Of a stretch of 64,000 nt of DNA, positions 45,125-56,760 are shown piece by piece. A model generated the notes under the pieces. It had not been told where the DNA came from and searched no databases. It saw nothing but the letters and a program-made list of their open reading frames with translations. The first letter of the stretch is position 1, and the number at the start of each line of letters is the position of its first letter. The translations under genes were made by a program, and so were the position numbers. The stretch lies in assembly GCA_029931535.1 (NCBI GenBank), contig JAQPZY010001688.1, positions 9,618,001 to 9,682,000 on the forward strand. The letters are read 5' to 3'. The stretch is from Margaritifera margaritifera. Taxonomy: Eukaryota; Mollusca; Bivalvia; Unionida; Margaritiferidae.

Positions 45125-45990
45125 AAATATTTATACCTAACTAAATGTCCAAGCTGTCTAAACGTTTGAAATATTTATATTTATACCTAACTAAATGTCC
45201 AAGCTGTCTAAACGTTTGAAATATTTATATTTATACCTAACTAAATGTCCAAGCTGTCTAAACGTTTGAAATATTTATATTTATACCTAACTAAATGTCC
45301 AAGCTGTCTAAACGTTTGAAATATATATATTTATACATAACTAAATGTCCAAGCTGTCTAAACGTTTGAAATATTTATATTTATACATAACTAAAGGTCC
45401 AAGTTGTCTAAACGTTTGAAATATTTATATTTATACATAACTAAGTGTCCAAGCTGTCTAAACGTTTGAAAAAATATTTATATTTATACATAACTAAGTG
45501 TCCAAGCTGTCTAAACGTTTGAAATATTTATATTTATACATAACTAAATGTCCAAGCTGTCTAAACGTTTGAAATATTTATATTTATACATAACTAAATG
45601 TCCAAGCTGTCTAAACGTTTGAAATATTTATATTTATACATAACTAAGTGTCCAAGCTGTCTAAACGTTTGAAATATTTATATTTATACATAACTAAATG
45701 TCCAAGCTGTCTAAATGTTTGAAATATTTATATTTATACCTAACTAAATGCCCCAGCTGTCTAAACGTTTGAAATATTTATATTTATACCTTACTAAATG
45801 TCCAAGCTGTCTAAACGTTTGAAATATTTATATTTATACCTTACTAAATGTCCAAGCTGTCTAAACGTTTGAAATATTTATATTTATACCTAACTAAATG
45901 TCCAAGCTGTCTAAACGTTTGAAATATTTATATTTATACCTAACTAAATGTCCAAGCTGTCCAAATAACTAAATGTCCAAGCTGTCTAAA
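45125..45990 (+). repeat. 50-bp satellite array
   Basis: Seventeen units plus a partial one: ATATTTATATTTATACCTAA, CTAAATGTCCAAGCTGTCTA, AACGTTTGAA. Variants include ACATAAC versus ACCTAAC, clustered in runs. A three-base insertion occurs near 45470. Confidence 0.97.
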
Positions 45991-47529
45991 ATCACTAAAA
46001 CAATTATAGGTTGGTGTGCATTTTCATGCTCTAGTCTTTGTTTTAAATATATCTTCAAGTAAGGGTCATTATAGGAAAAAGTACCCTGTCAATAATTGTC
46101 TATAAAATAATAACTGAATAAGTATTTACAAATTCATCAAATTTGCACAGGTTGAAGATCATAGACTCCTCTTATCATAAACACAAAGAAAAAGCTAAGT
46201 TGGTGATCAATATAGTTCAGGATGACAAATTATTGAGATCACATCAAATTTCCGTAACAGAAAGTCCAAGCAGCCAATTTACGACATGTCGTAAATCGCT
46301 AAAGATGTCTCTACGTTTCGTATACCTTTCGTTGACTATATCATTTGTTTTTTTACATGACAGTCATTATGATGATAAAAACTGTATCATGATTTAACTT
46401 TTTCATTATATTATAAGAGATAGAAGCCACAACCATGTCATTTTATGTACAATCTCTCTCAAAGTTAATCGCGCTACGATACATCTCGCTAATAAGTGAC
46501 GTCATATCGATAACGCCATAATATACTTATCGCGTCATTTCGAGCTGCGTAGTGGCCGATTTTATTAAAGTGGACTACATTTAAATGGCTATGGTGGATG
46601 TAGCTCCTAGTCACGTATACGTGCTAATTGTATCGATGTCGAGCTGCCTTTCTATACATCACTAATTTTTTTATTTTTGTTATTTTGCCCCCACACTGAG
46701 GATTTTGTGATTCCCTCTGCTGGCTACTGAGTTTCATTCTCAAGGGAAAGGTATGATTGTTATATCCACCCTATGAAATGTACTCAAGGTTTTGTTCGTT
46801 ATCCTAGTTCCTCCTGAACCGCTGGGTCGAATATCACAAATTTGGGAATTTACTTGCATGTTCATATATTCATATAGTAACAGTTTGCAGGAGGTGTATT
46901 TTTTCCGATTACCCCCCCCCCCCTTCCCGGTACAATTGCATTTACATTGTTAGATATTTTAAACTTTCGACAAAACTTTGTAAAAACAGTTCAAGGGGAA
47001 GACCACACATAATATATGTAAAAAAATTCACGGTTACGACACTTAAATAAATTAAAGGGAGAGTGGGTCAAAGGCAGTATGTGAAAGCGTTGGGATTTGT
47101 GATCGCAAGCCGTAGAAGATGCCTTTTTTGAAGTGTACAAAAATACCATGAATTTGTTTCGCCTATTCATTAATAGTAAGTTTATGAAAGAGGAACTGTG
47201 TTTTTAAGGCCTCACACTCCAGCAGTGGCCATTCTGGTACTGAACATTTAGAGGGGTGGTGGCTTTCATCCCTCCATTTGATAATTAGGATGGACAATTC
47301 TGAACATAAGAGGGATTTAATAAAGAAATAAAGGCAGGGCTTAAAAATAGGAAGCGGGTAGATCACGCATTCTGTTATTGTTTCAGCACGATTTTGTTGA
47401 AATTAACGCGAATGCCGCAATCGCGTGTTTGAGATTAGACCCTGTTCCAGCCTTCAACTTTGCAATATACCTATAAATAATGTATGTACTATATATAGGT
47501 AAACTGTAAACAACGATACGACCCCCGGC
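45991..47529. other. Non-coding, nothing recognised
   Basis: Includes a TGACGTCA (46497-46504) and a poly-C run (about 46912-46923). An 84-codon plus frame at 46143-46397 has no recognisable domain. Confidence 0.5.
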
Positions 47530-48465
47530 GATTCGAGTAGAGTTTACTTAAGAGCGTCCTGGACACACCCATCTGCTGCTAATTTAAATATGATATTATG
47601 CCCACCTGTATGATCTATTTTCTGGGTAACCCGAGTGATGTGCCGCTGCTTACCAAAGTTAGTGAATAACAGACACGTATAATTAGGCTGAAGGTTTTGA
47701 AAATTCGGCTTTCTCCTTAAATATCAGAGATACATCGTTCAGACGTAACAATGTGCTGACATCTAAGTATTATTATTCAGTAGAAGAAGGAAATACATTT
47801 ATATGTGATGGGTTTAGTGAAAGACCATTGGATATAGGGAGGTTTTGTTCTTGCAATGCTTTGCATTACTGGGTATGTACAAAATATCGTTGATCAGAAA
47901 TGTTCAGATGCATGCAGTTGTGTTTAAACGATTTATTAGTTAAATATCAAATGCGCGGGTTTATTCGGTAGTCAGCTATCATTGTTTTTTTTTTTTTTTT
48001 TAAATAATTGCGAATTACAATGAGAGACATTGAAAACTCCGTAATTCAAATGAAAAGGTTTAAAACACTTCTTTTTTAAAGAATGAATAATTTACAAATA
48101 TATAACATACAATTGTCTGGTCATTCTCAGATAAAGTTGCGGTGTATAATATAGTTTTTCATTAGACAATCCATTCACAATCTCCAGAAGTTAACACTGG
48201 ATGAATGTATTAATTTCCTGCTGGTCAGCGCTGCACTCAGATGCAGGTTCCTTATGGAGTTTTCGTTCAAACTCATGCCATGTAATCTGATGATAATGGA
48301 ATATCTGATACAGATGTGTGGAACAGTTCTGCAGTGTTTTCTCCACACCTTTATCAACTAGCTTTACATTATTGTCGAAATGGCCTCATCATAAATGTGT
48401 GACTTATAAAAACTCATGCCTGTGAAAAATATTGCTGTTATAACAACTGACAAAAGTGTCATCCA
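47530..48465 (+). repeat. ~0.95-kb duplicated segment, copy 2 (pairs with 42695-43665)
   Basis: Shares AAGAGCGTCCTGGA, TGTGATGGGTTTAGT, TTGCAATGCTTTG, TACAAAATATCGTTGA and AAAACTCATGCCTGTGAAAA in order. The Cys-rich reading frame is still traceable (TSKYYYSVEEGNTFICDGFS, then RFCSCNALHYWVCTKYR) but has lost two of its Cys, so it is decayed. Confidence 0.88.
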
Positions 48466-48631
48466 GTTTACTCCCCCTACCACCCCCCATACATTCTCCA
48501 GATGTTTTCATCCCTGGCTCGTTAGCCACGGCCCAAGCATAAATGGTTACTTTACCTGTGCACTCGATTGTCGGCAACTCTATTTGCACATGAAAAGGCT
48601 GCCACGCGGTAGTACAAAGGTCAGCATATAA

Positions 48632-48657
48632 TGGGTGGTGGTGGTGGTGGTGGGGTG
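48632..48657 (+). repeat. (GGT)n microsatellite
   Basis: Six to seven GGT triplets ending GGGG. Confidence 0.9.
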
Positions 48658-48817
48658 TTATAAATGTCTCTCTTACAACCAGGACATTACTTTCCCTGTT
48701 TCTGGTCTTAATGTTTATGGTCCGACGATTTAATTTTCGAGGTGCAGGACGTATTTTCATTTGGAACAGGATATTTTTTCTTTGAATCTGTTACCTCAAG
48801 ATCATGTATTTTTTTCA

Positions 48818-48821
<4 letters not shown>

Positions 48822-48896
<75 letters not shown>
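48822..48896. repeat. (AT)n microsatellite
   Basis: 75-bp AT tract. Confidence 0.97.
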
Positions 48897-48900
<4 letters not shown>

Positions 48901-49349
48901 GTTCCTTATTTTTCTAAAAAATTAAATGGGCAGTCCCTTATGCCTGAATAAAGCTGGATTATATGTCAAAAGTGGCATGTAGTCATCTAGTCGGTAGCTA
49001 GCGACGGTTGACTGGCAAACACATGTACCTGGACGCCAATCATCAACGCGAAACGCACCAGCAAACATACCTGGACACCAGTTACTTACGAGAAATAATC
49101 TTACTGATCAAAACGCTGTCCATCTGTCGAATCAAAATTGCACGAATCATGGTCATGATCATGGGTCGAGATCTTCGTCAGCAAAAAGCAAAGGTAACAC
49201 GCAGCCAATTGTAACCAAGACAATACCCAGTAACACGTTACATACAAATAACCAAAGGTCACCACAGGACACGAGAGGACAGGATACTAGAAACTTAGAC
49301 TTCGATTCAAGATGTGGCAATGAAAAAGGAAGCGCATAGAACTAGGCAG

Positions 49350-50725
49350 GGCGGGGAAAAGAGACTGTACGCTTTTCTCTATTAAATATTCAAAGGTTGT
49401 CTACAAAAAGAGTAAATAAACTAAAAAGTAAAGAGCTAAACGAAATATTTACCACATATGATGTTGTTCTTCTTACAGAAACTTGGACAAATGAATTATC
49501 TGATTTGGGTATACAAAATTTTACATCATTTGCTTTGCATAGAAAATTAAAGAAAAAAAATAGTAAAAGAAACTCTGGGGGAATAATTGTATATATTAGA
49601 GATAATCTTGTTAGGGATAATACCTTTGTTTACGGGTATGAGGATAATATAATATGGGTTAAATTTCATGGTTCAATATTTGGAAAGAATTTTGATTTAT
49701 GTGTTTGCCTTTGCTATATTGTACCGGATGGATCTAGTAGGCAATCAATGGTAGATACAAATATTTCTGACATGCTCTTACAGTCTCTGGTAAGAATATA
49801 AAGTGATTCCAATAAAGATTGTAAATTTTTCATATGTGGTGATTGTAATGCCCGAACGTCAACACGCCCAGATTTTGTTGTTGATGACAATAGTCGATAT
49901 ATGTATGCATTACCTAATGAGTATATTGTTGATGATTATAGTATTAAACCACGTGTTTTTTTCACAACACATTGTCCAGCCAGACTCTAATGGAATACAG
50001 TTACTTGACTTTTTGCAACCAAACAGGTTCACGTATAATGAATGGGTGTGTAGGTAATGATAAGAATATTGGGCAGATACGTATGTTGGACACGGTGGAT
50101 GTAGTTTAATAGATTATGTTATTGCTTCTCAGTCTCTTTTCAGTAATGTACTATCGTTTGATGTTAGTGAACCTAACATTTTGTTAGATCATTGTGTTGT
50201 ATGCTTTACGTTGGAATTGAATTCTGTTAATGATGCCGAAGCAACATTTTTGAAATAAAGAGAATATAAAAGTATAGAGGGTAAACATGTTTGGCGACCT
50301 GAGTTCACGAATAAATATAAATCAAAATTAAGTGACGATTCTGTAACCGAACAACTAGAAAGTATTAACGAACAATTACTTAACGCTGACACTATTGAAA
50401 GTTGTTTGTCGGCACTACATGATATTTTTCACAATGACTGTTTGCCAATCTTCAAAAGATTTAAAACATGTCATGATAGAGTGTCGAAGAAATATGATGA
50501 AAAAAAAAGTAATCCTTGGCTTAATGATATATGTGAAGAACAAAGGTTATTTTTTTTATGAGCAAATTGAATCATTATCGAGTTGTAAAAACACCTAAAG
50601 CAAGACAAGAAATGACAGGTACAAGATCAGACTATAAAAAACTACTACGAAAATATAGGCATGAATATGATGAACTTAAAAAGCAAACTTTAATGATGCA
50701 AAGTTATACTGGAAAATGTTAAAAG
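49350..50725 (+). pseudogene. LINE apurinic-type endonuclease and pre-RT region
   Basis: Frame from about 49374 (FSLLNIQRLSTKRVNKLKSK). The endonuclease core has NEIFTTYDVVLLTETWTNEL (catalytic Glu in TETW), RNSGGIIVYIRDNLV and FDLCVCLCYIVPDGSSRQSM. After a stop at 49801, other frames carry FFICGDCNARTSTRPDFVVD-like, LVDYVIASQSLFSNVLSFDV-like and EPNILLDHCVVCFTLELN-like blocks (49830-50220), the GD-N and DH motifs of exonuclease-endonuclease-phosphatase enzymes. A linker follows to DAKLYWKMLKDAVNPK at about 50720. Stops and frameshifts make it inactive. Confidence 0.85.
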
Positions 50726-50737
50726 ATGCTGTGAATC

Positions 50738-51724
50738 CTAAATGAATGAAAAACTGGAAATTGTAAATAAGTTTACATATCTCGGACTCGTTATGACGTC
50801 TGGTGGTGCCTTTACTGAAGCACAGACAACATTGGCAGGGCAAGCCAAAAAAGCGATATTTTTACTTGAAAAATACCTTTTTAAATTTACGTCCTTAAAA
50901 ACAAGCCATGTCATGAATCTTTTTGATTGACTGATAAAACCTATCTTAAATTTTTGTTGCCAAGTTTGGGGATTTAGTGCTGCTAAATGCATTGAAAGAG
51001 TGCATTTACATTTTTTGTAAAAAGATATTAGCAGTGAAGAAGACGACACAAAATGATTTTATTTATGGGGAGTTAGGGCGTACGACAATGATAGTCAATA
51101 GATTTTATTACATTGTGAAGTACTGGTTTAAGATATTAGAGACAAAAGAGGACAAATATATAAAATACATATACCAAATGATGTTGAACGATTTAGAAGC
51201 TCTACCCAATAAAATAAATTGGGTATATTTAGTTAAAGATTTATTGTCAAGATTAGGATTCTATGAAGTTTGGGTTAATCAAGGGGTCGGTAACACATAT
51301 ATTTTTACAGTCATTTAAATTAAGGCTATAGGACAATTTTATCCAAAAGAACAGTAGTCGAGCATTATTTTACGTAAATATTGCAAATTTCGGATCAAAA
51401 CTTTACCTTGATATCATCCATTCTTTGAAATATAGAAATGCAATTGCTAAATTTAGAGTATCCTCTCACAGACTCGAAGTTGAAGCTGGTAGATGGGCGA
51501 GACCATATAAACCAATTCATGATAGACTTTGTTCTATTTGTAACCTCATTGAAGATGAATATCATTTTGTCCTTGAATGCGTATTGTATAGAGATCTAAG
51601 AGCCAAATATATAGAGAAATATTTCAGAAAAAGACCAAATTTGTTTAAATTTATGGAACTTATGAATATCCAGAATACTAGAATTTTGAATAATTTGGCC
51701 ACTTACATTTATAAAGCTTTTTAA
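50738..51724 (+). pseudogene. Same LINE: RT thumb/C-terminal region after an internal deletion
   Basis: Begins directly with KLEIVNKFTYLGLVMTSGG, the segment that in LINE proteins follows the FADD-containing palm. Continues with ILNFCCQVWGFSAAKCIERV-like, LAVKKTTQNDFIYGELGRTT, KYRNAIAKFRVSSHRLEVEA and a C-x2-C...H...C finger, RLCSICNLIEDEYHFVLEC. The whole RT fingers and palm are missing between 50725 and 50738. 51725-52076 is the 3' untranslated region, ending AATGAATAAAGA and a CT tail. Confidence 0.85.
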
Positions 51725-52092
51725 TCATAGAAATACCGTCGTATATGCATAGATCTTGTAAATATTCTGACTGACCACCATTTCAATATGAATTTGAATT
51801 ATATAACCTCTGATGCTATCTTCATATTATTACCTTTAATAATGTATATATCTCTTTCTCCCTACGGAGAAGTTTTGTGAATTAATATGCTTATTTCATT
51901 GGCATGGATTTGCATCTGCATGCATATGTAATTTTGTTTCTTACTATGATTTCGTTGTATATTGTAGACTATAGATGATTATACCTTGTTGTTTATTGTA
52001 CTATCGGCCATTCAATTCAATTCATTGAAAATGTATCCTCACAGTCCGTTTGTTCTATTGTAATGAATAAAGACTCTCTCTCTCTCTCTCAT
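51725..52092 (+). mobile_element. LINE 3' untranslated region and (CT)n tail
   Basis: Non-coding sequence with TTCAATTCAATTCATTG and a terminal AATAAAGACTCTCTCTCTCT. The simple-sequence tail marks the 3' end of the insertion. Confidence 0.65.
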
Positions 52093-52123
52093 GTTTGCTA
52101 CGTATTCTTGGCTTATGATCAGT

Positions 52124-52224
52124 GTGGCTATAAACAAAACAGTCGTGGTTTTGAAAACAACGACCGTCTAAAAATATTTAGACGGTCATTGTTTAAAAAC
52201 CACGACTATTTTATGTATAGCCAC
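52124..52224. repeat. Long near-perfect hairpin (49-bp arms, 4-bp loop)
   Basis: Left arm 52124-52172 (GTGGCTATAAACAAAACAGT, CGTGGTTTTGAAAACAACGA, CCGTCTAAA) pairs with right arm 52177-52224, with loop AATA and only a few mismatches. It could form a cruciform in DNA or a strong stem in RNA. Confidence 0.9.
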
Positions 52225-52434
52225 GCTATTAAAACATCGATGTCGAAGTCAGTGGCAGTTTGTCTGCATTATTAACCATTGTAACAATTTGGTAAAAACT
52301 GAAAAATATTTAGACGGTCATTGTTTAAAAACCACGACTATTTTATGTATAGCCACGCTATTAAAACATCGATGTCGAAGTCAGTGGCAGTTTGTCTGCA
52401 TTATTAACCATTGTAACAATTTGGTAAAAACTGA
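52171..52434 (+). repeat. 132-bp tandem duplication
   Basis: Unit 52171-52302 is repeated almost exactly as 52303-52434. The unit contains only the right arm of the hairpin, so the duplication post-dates the hairpin. Confidence 0.92.
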
Positions 52435-52509
52435 GATGAAAGACACTTTTGACTCATTCATCCCACTGTTAATTATGCTTCTTGTTATCAATGCAACACT
52501 TTCTGATGT

Positions 52510-52920
52510 TGTGAATCAATTGTTTCTTGTCTTACCTTTACGAGGTTATACATGCCGTGCATCAATTGTTTCTTGTCTTACTTGTATGAGGTTATACATA
52601 ACGTGCATCAATTGTTTCTTGTCTTACTTGTATGAGGTTATACATGCCGTGCATCAATTGTTTCTTGTCTTACTTGTATGAGGTTATACATGCTGTGCAT
52701 CAACTGTTTCTTGTCTTACTTGTATGAGGTTATACATAACGTGCATCAATTGTTTCTTGTCTTACTTGTATGAGGTTATACATGCCGTGCATCAATTGTT
52801 TCTTGTCTTACTTGTATGAGGTTATACATGCTGTGCATCAACTGTTTCTTGTCTTACTTGTATGAGGTTATACATAACGTGCATCAATTGTTTCTTGTCT
52901 TACTTGTATGAAGTTATGCA
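52510..52920 (+). repeat. 46-bp tandem array with three-unit higher-order structure
   Basis: Nine units of TGCATCAATTGTTTCTTGTC, TTACTTGTATGAGGTTATAC, AT-(AAC/GCC/GCT)-G. Junction variants run GCC, AAC, GCC, GCT, AAC, GCC, GCT, AAC. The GCT variant is always followed by CAACTG instead of CAATTG, which gives a 138-bp higher-order period. Confidence 0.93.
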
Positions 52921-53394
52921 GTTGGATCAAATCTGATTATGAACTAATTGACTTTCATTCATTTAGTGCAACATATTTATGATTATGTACTTTGTACTGA
53001 CTGAGACATTAATACAGTTAATTTAGTACAAGATAGAATATTCATTAGTTACCAGGGTGATACATCCAAATCTGATATATAAAATATTATATATACTGAT
53101 ACTTGCCTCCTGAAACCCTCTCAATCCCGTGGTCCAGGAACGGATTCGGTAATCGTGCGGGTTCATCTAGTCATTATGAAATTTGACGAATTTACTTGCA
53201 GTTAATACGGAATTTATGTGAGTTTTAGGACAATAAATACAAAATTTTCAATTCGTGGTGGTTTGTACTAGATCTGCTAATAAGGGTATTTTCGTTATTT
53301 CTGAATGGTTTAGAAGAGGTTTTGCTTGCACAGAGTTGTAATTGTGTAAAGTTTGAATACTAGGAAACAGAATTTATGTTGTACTTAAAGGTAC
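52921..53394. other. Non-coding, nothing recognised
   Basis: No motif found. Confidence 0.5.
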
Positions 53395-53830
53395 TTACTA
53401 TCTTTTATGCTGACGATAATGTTATTCTTGTAGATAACGAGCAAGATCTCCAGAAAACTTTTGACTGAACTCTCACTGTAATGTAGAGAATGCAATTTAA
53501 AAGTCGGTGTTGAAAACTCAAAAAAGGTTTATTTGGTTCAAGGCAATCTAACCGTTTCTCTTTTGCATTTGGTAACACATCACTGGAAATATTTGATAAG
53601 AATTTATATTTAGTATTGCGTGTTAAAAACAACGGCTTATTTTATTAGGCAAAAAAGAAAATCATCACACAAGCGTTGTGTGTCTTGTACAAAAAGATAA
53701 GAAATTTGTCCTTACCTTTGGATTTATCATTGAAACCTTTTTGTTAATTCTTTTTTGCTGATATTGTTATATGAATATGTATAGTGAAAATACCGTTACT
53801 GAACATGTACATACCAATTTCTGACAAAGA
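53395..53830 (+). pseudogene. LINE reverse-transcriptase fragment with YADD box
   Basis: LLSFYADDNVILVDNEQDLQ (about 53398-53458) is RT motif C. After a stop come KKGLFGSRQSNRFSFAFGNT, SLEIFDKNLYLVLRVKNNGL and KIITQALCVLYKKIRNLSLP, the usual thumb sequence. The fragment ends against an AAT tract. It is a different subfamily from the 49-52 kb LINE, or its missing part displaced; this is unresolved. Confidence 0.8.
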
Positions 53831-53836
53831 AAGTAT

Positions 53837-53837
<1 letters not shown>

Positions 53838-53876
<39 letters not shown>
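53838..53876. repeat. (AAT)n microsatellite, probable LINE 3' tail
   Basis: Thirteen TAA/AAT triplets adjoining the 3' end of the minus-strand LINE, as expected for L2/CR1-type tails. Confidence 0.88.
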
Positions 53877-53879
<3 letters not shown>

Positions 53880-55014
53880 CACGACTTTATTTATGGAGGG
53901 TAGCACACTTTGTGCGACGACTATTCTCCTAAGAAGCCCTCTTTGGCGAAAAAGAAAAAATAACACAGAGAAAGTGAAATATTGAAAGACAAATTTAAAA
54001 CACGAGTTTAAAAAAAATCAGCATGAAGGAATATTGTTCGTTTTTAAGTAAACAAAGTGCGATTTACACATCAACTTGGTTATTATCTTTCTAAGGTATT
54101 AAACTTGAATCACACACTTATACATAATATAAACACCTGCATAGACAATTTATATAAATCCCTAGGGACACGTTTGTTGTCGTTTCTTTTATTTTCAGCT
54201 GTTTTTTCATGTTGGGGCAGTGAATTCCATAGAACTGCACCATAATATTGGGAACTTTTCTTGAATAGTTTCAGTTTTGGGTTGATATTGATAAAGTTGA
54301 TCTAAGATGACAATGGTTGGACGTAAATTTAAATTTTTATTGGATACATTTTGGTTCAGTTCCATTTTCAAACTTCTATGCAAGGCTGCCTTTGAAAATC
54401 AATCTTTTGGTGTATTGTGTGCCATTTAAGTTCTGTAAATAAGCTATCAGATGTATGGTTAGGAGATGTATCTAAAATGACACGTGTTGCACATTTCTTG
54501 GAGTCTATAAATCCTGTCTACGTTTCCCCATACAATAGAGCAATTATCCATGATTGGGAGTATATAATTATTTTAATATGAGTGTCGTGTTTATTTCGGG
54601 AGATATCTTATAATTTTATTCAGTAATGCAATTTTAGAGGACAATACTAACTTGCTGTCAATATATAGACCTAAAAATGTCTCTCATTCAACATTTTCAA
54701 TACATAGCCCATTAAATGTAAGAGAAAGTCTGGGATTGCCAAGTTTCTGAAGTCTTTATTGATGTTCCCCAGATCATATGCTTAGTTTTGCTATTACTTA
54801 TTATAATTTTGTCTTGCTCTGAGCAATTTTAAACTTTTATTGAGTTTCTCTTGGATGACATTATTATCAGGACTTGATGAGTGAAGGGTTACACCATCCG
54901 AAAACCAATCAGTATTTGTGAAATCAGTGCTATAAGGAAGGTCATTAATGAAGATTGAAAAGAGAAGGGGACACAGGGTTGAGCCACGTGGGAGTTTTGA
55001 TTACAGCGAGTGAC

Positions 55015-55240
55015 TTTGAGTGCTTATTGCCAATAAAGACCTGTTGAGTGCCTATTGCCAATAAAGACCTGTTGAGTGCCTATTGCCAATAAGGACCTGT
55101 TGAGTGCTTATTGCCAATAAAGACCTGTGGAGTGCTTATTGCCAATACAGACCTGTTGAGTGCTTATTGCCAATAAAGATCTGTTGAGTTCTTATTGCCA
55201 ATAAATACCTGTTGAGTGCTTATTGCCAATAAAGACCTGT
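55015..55240. repeat. 28-bp tandem array inside the LINE RT
   Basis: Eight units of TTGAGTGCTTATTGCCAATA plus AAGACCTG. The unit is a normal piece of the RT coding sequence (VFIGNKHS on the minus strand) that has been amplified, with no multiple-of-three constraint. Confidence 0.94.
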
Positions 55241-56097
55241 GAGATCTTTGGGTGAGGTATGAATAGAAGAATTTTAGAGATGAATGCTTGAACTTTTAAC
55301 ATTCCAACTTTTGTAGAAGAAAAATACTGGTCTAGAAGGTCGGATGATTTCTTGAAATCAAGAAATATAATCCATGTTAAACAGCCGTGATCCATTTCTT
55401 TAGCCGTATATTAGTTAATTTAGTCAGTACAGTATGGCAAGAGTGACACTGTATGAAGCCTGATTGAACCTTGTGAAAAATTATGAGTGTGAAAGAAAGC
55501 ATACTTTTGCTTAAATGTCCTCTTTTCAATAACTTTGGATAGTTTTGGGGGTATAGATGTTGGCATATAGTTCTTCACATCCATTTTGAAGATAGCTATG
55601 ACAACACATCCATTTTTGAAGATAGCCATGACCTCTGCACATTTTAGGGATTCTGGAAATGTACCAGATTATAATACTTAGGTTAATTATATCCATCAAA
55701 GATCTTGTTATAATTTATAGAGCAAGCTTAAGAAATCTGGGACCAATGCCATCAAGGCCGGATAATTTACTAACATTTATTTCATAGAGGGATGAGAAGA
55801 CTTTCTTTCAGTAATATTTCTTATTGAGAAATATTCCACATACGCTATTCTTGTGTTGACATACAATAATAAATTATCAATATCAACCATGGCAAATTAA
55901 TTATGTTTATATGAGTAGTGACGGGACAATCCTGCAAAGGACTTATTGAACATTTTCGCAATATCATTAAAATATGTTGCTGTTTCATCACCTTGATTAT
56001 GTTGGTGAGGCGGGCAGGGGAATTTGATTGATTTAGTGCTTGTGGGTATCCTCAAATCAAACTAGATCTTTTACTTTCTTCATGTGTTTGCCTGTAG

Positions 56098-56212
56098 TTA
56101 TATGTGTTTGCCTGTAGTTATATGTGTTTGCCTGTAGTTATTTGTGTTTGCCTGTAGTTATATGTGTTTGCCTGTAGTTACATGTGTTTGCTTGTAGTTA
56201 TATGTTTTAACC
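56098..56212. repeat. 20-bp tandem array inside the LINE
   Basis: Six units of TATGTGTTTGCCTGTAGTTA. Confidence 0.94.
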
Positions 56213-56337
56213 TCATAAATAAACTATTCATTTTCCCCTTCAATTTTCTATAGTTCTGCATATCCTTTCTTTATATGGAATTTATCTCCTTGATGTCTTG
56301 CTTTATTTGTATCAGAATTTGACCATTTAGGCTTTAG

Positions 56338-56760
56338 TTGATATTTTACTACTCTATAGTTTGTTTTACCACTCTATGTTTTGTTTTATCACTCTCTATT
56401 ATGTTTCTCCCACTCTATATTTTGTTACCACTCTATATTTTGTTTTACCACTGTACCACTCTATATTTTTCTAGCGCTCGATATTTTGTTTTACCACTCT
56501 ACCACTCTTTATTTTGTTTTACCTCTCTACCACTCTATATTTTGTTCTACTACTCTATATTTTGTTTCACCACTCTATATTTTGTTTTACCACTCTATAT
56601 TTTGTTTTACCACTGTATATTTTGTTTTACCACTCTATCACTCTATATTTTGTTCTACCACTCTATATTTTGTTTTACCACTCTACCACTCTATATTTTG
56701 TTTTACCACTACAACTCTATATATTGTTCTACCACTCTATATTTTGTTAGGAGTATGCCT
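56338..56760. repeat. ~20-bp tandem array (ACCACTCTATATTTTGTTTT)
   Basis: About 20 units, with ACCACT sometimes doubled. Three forward frames remain open because the repeat has few stops; the predicted Leu/Phe/Tyr-rich peptides are artefacts. Confidence 0.95.

Larger units (their letters stand above)
53877..56337 (-). pseudogene. L2/CR1-type LINE, 3' half with degenerate reverse transcriptase
   Basis: On the minus strand: NYMPTSIPPKLSKVIEKRTF (about 55570; the NYRPISxLPxLSKxxEK block), then LTWIIFLDFKKSSDLLDQY (about 55385; motif A with FLDFKKxxDLxD), GSTLCPLLFSIFINDLP-like (about 55000) and a decayed motif C reading WFSDGVTLHSS (about 54915). The 3' end (53877-54310) has GAGGGCTTCTTAGGAGAATA and AATAAAGTCGTGTTG before the triplet tail. 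A 28-bp array and a 20-bp array have expanded inside it. The element is long dead. Its 3' region recurs at 2870-3110. Confidence 0.85.
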
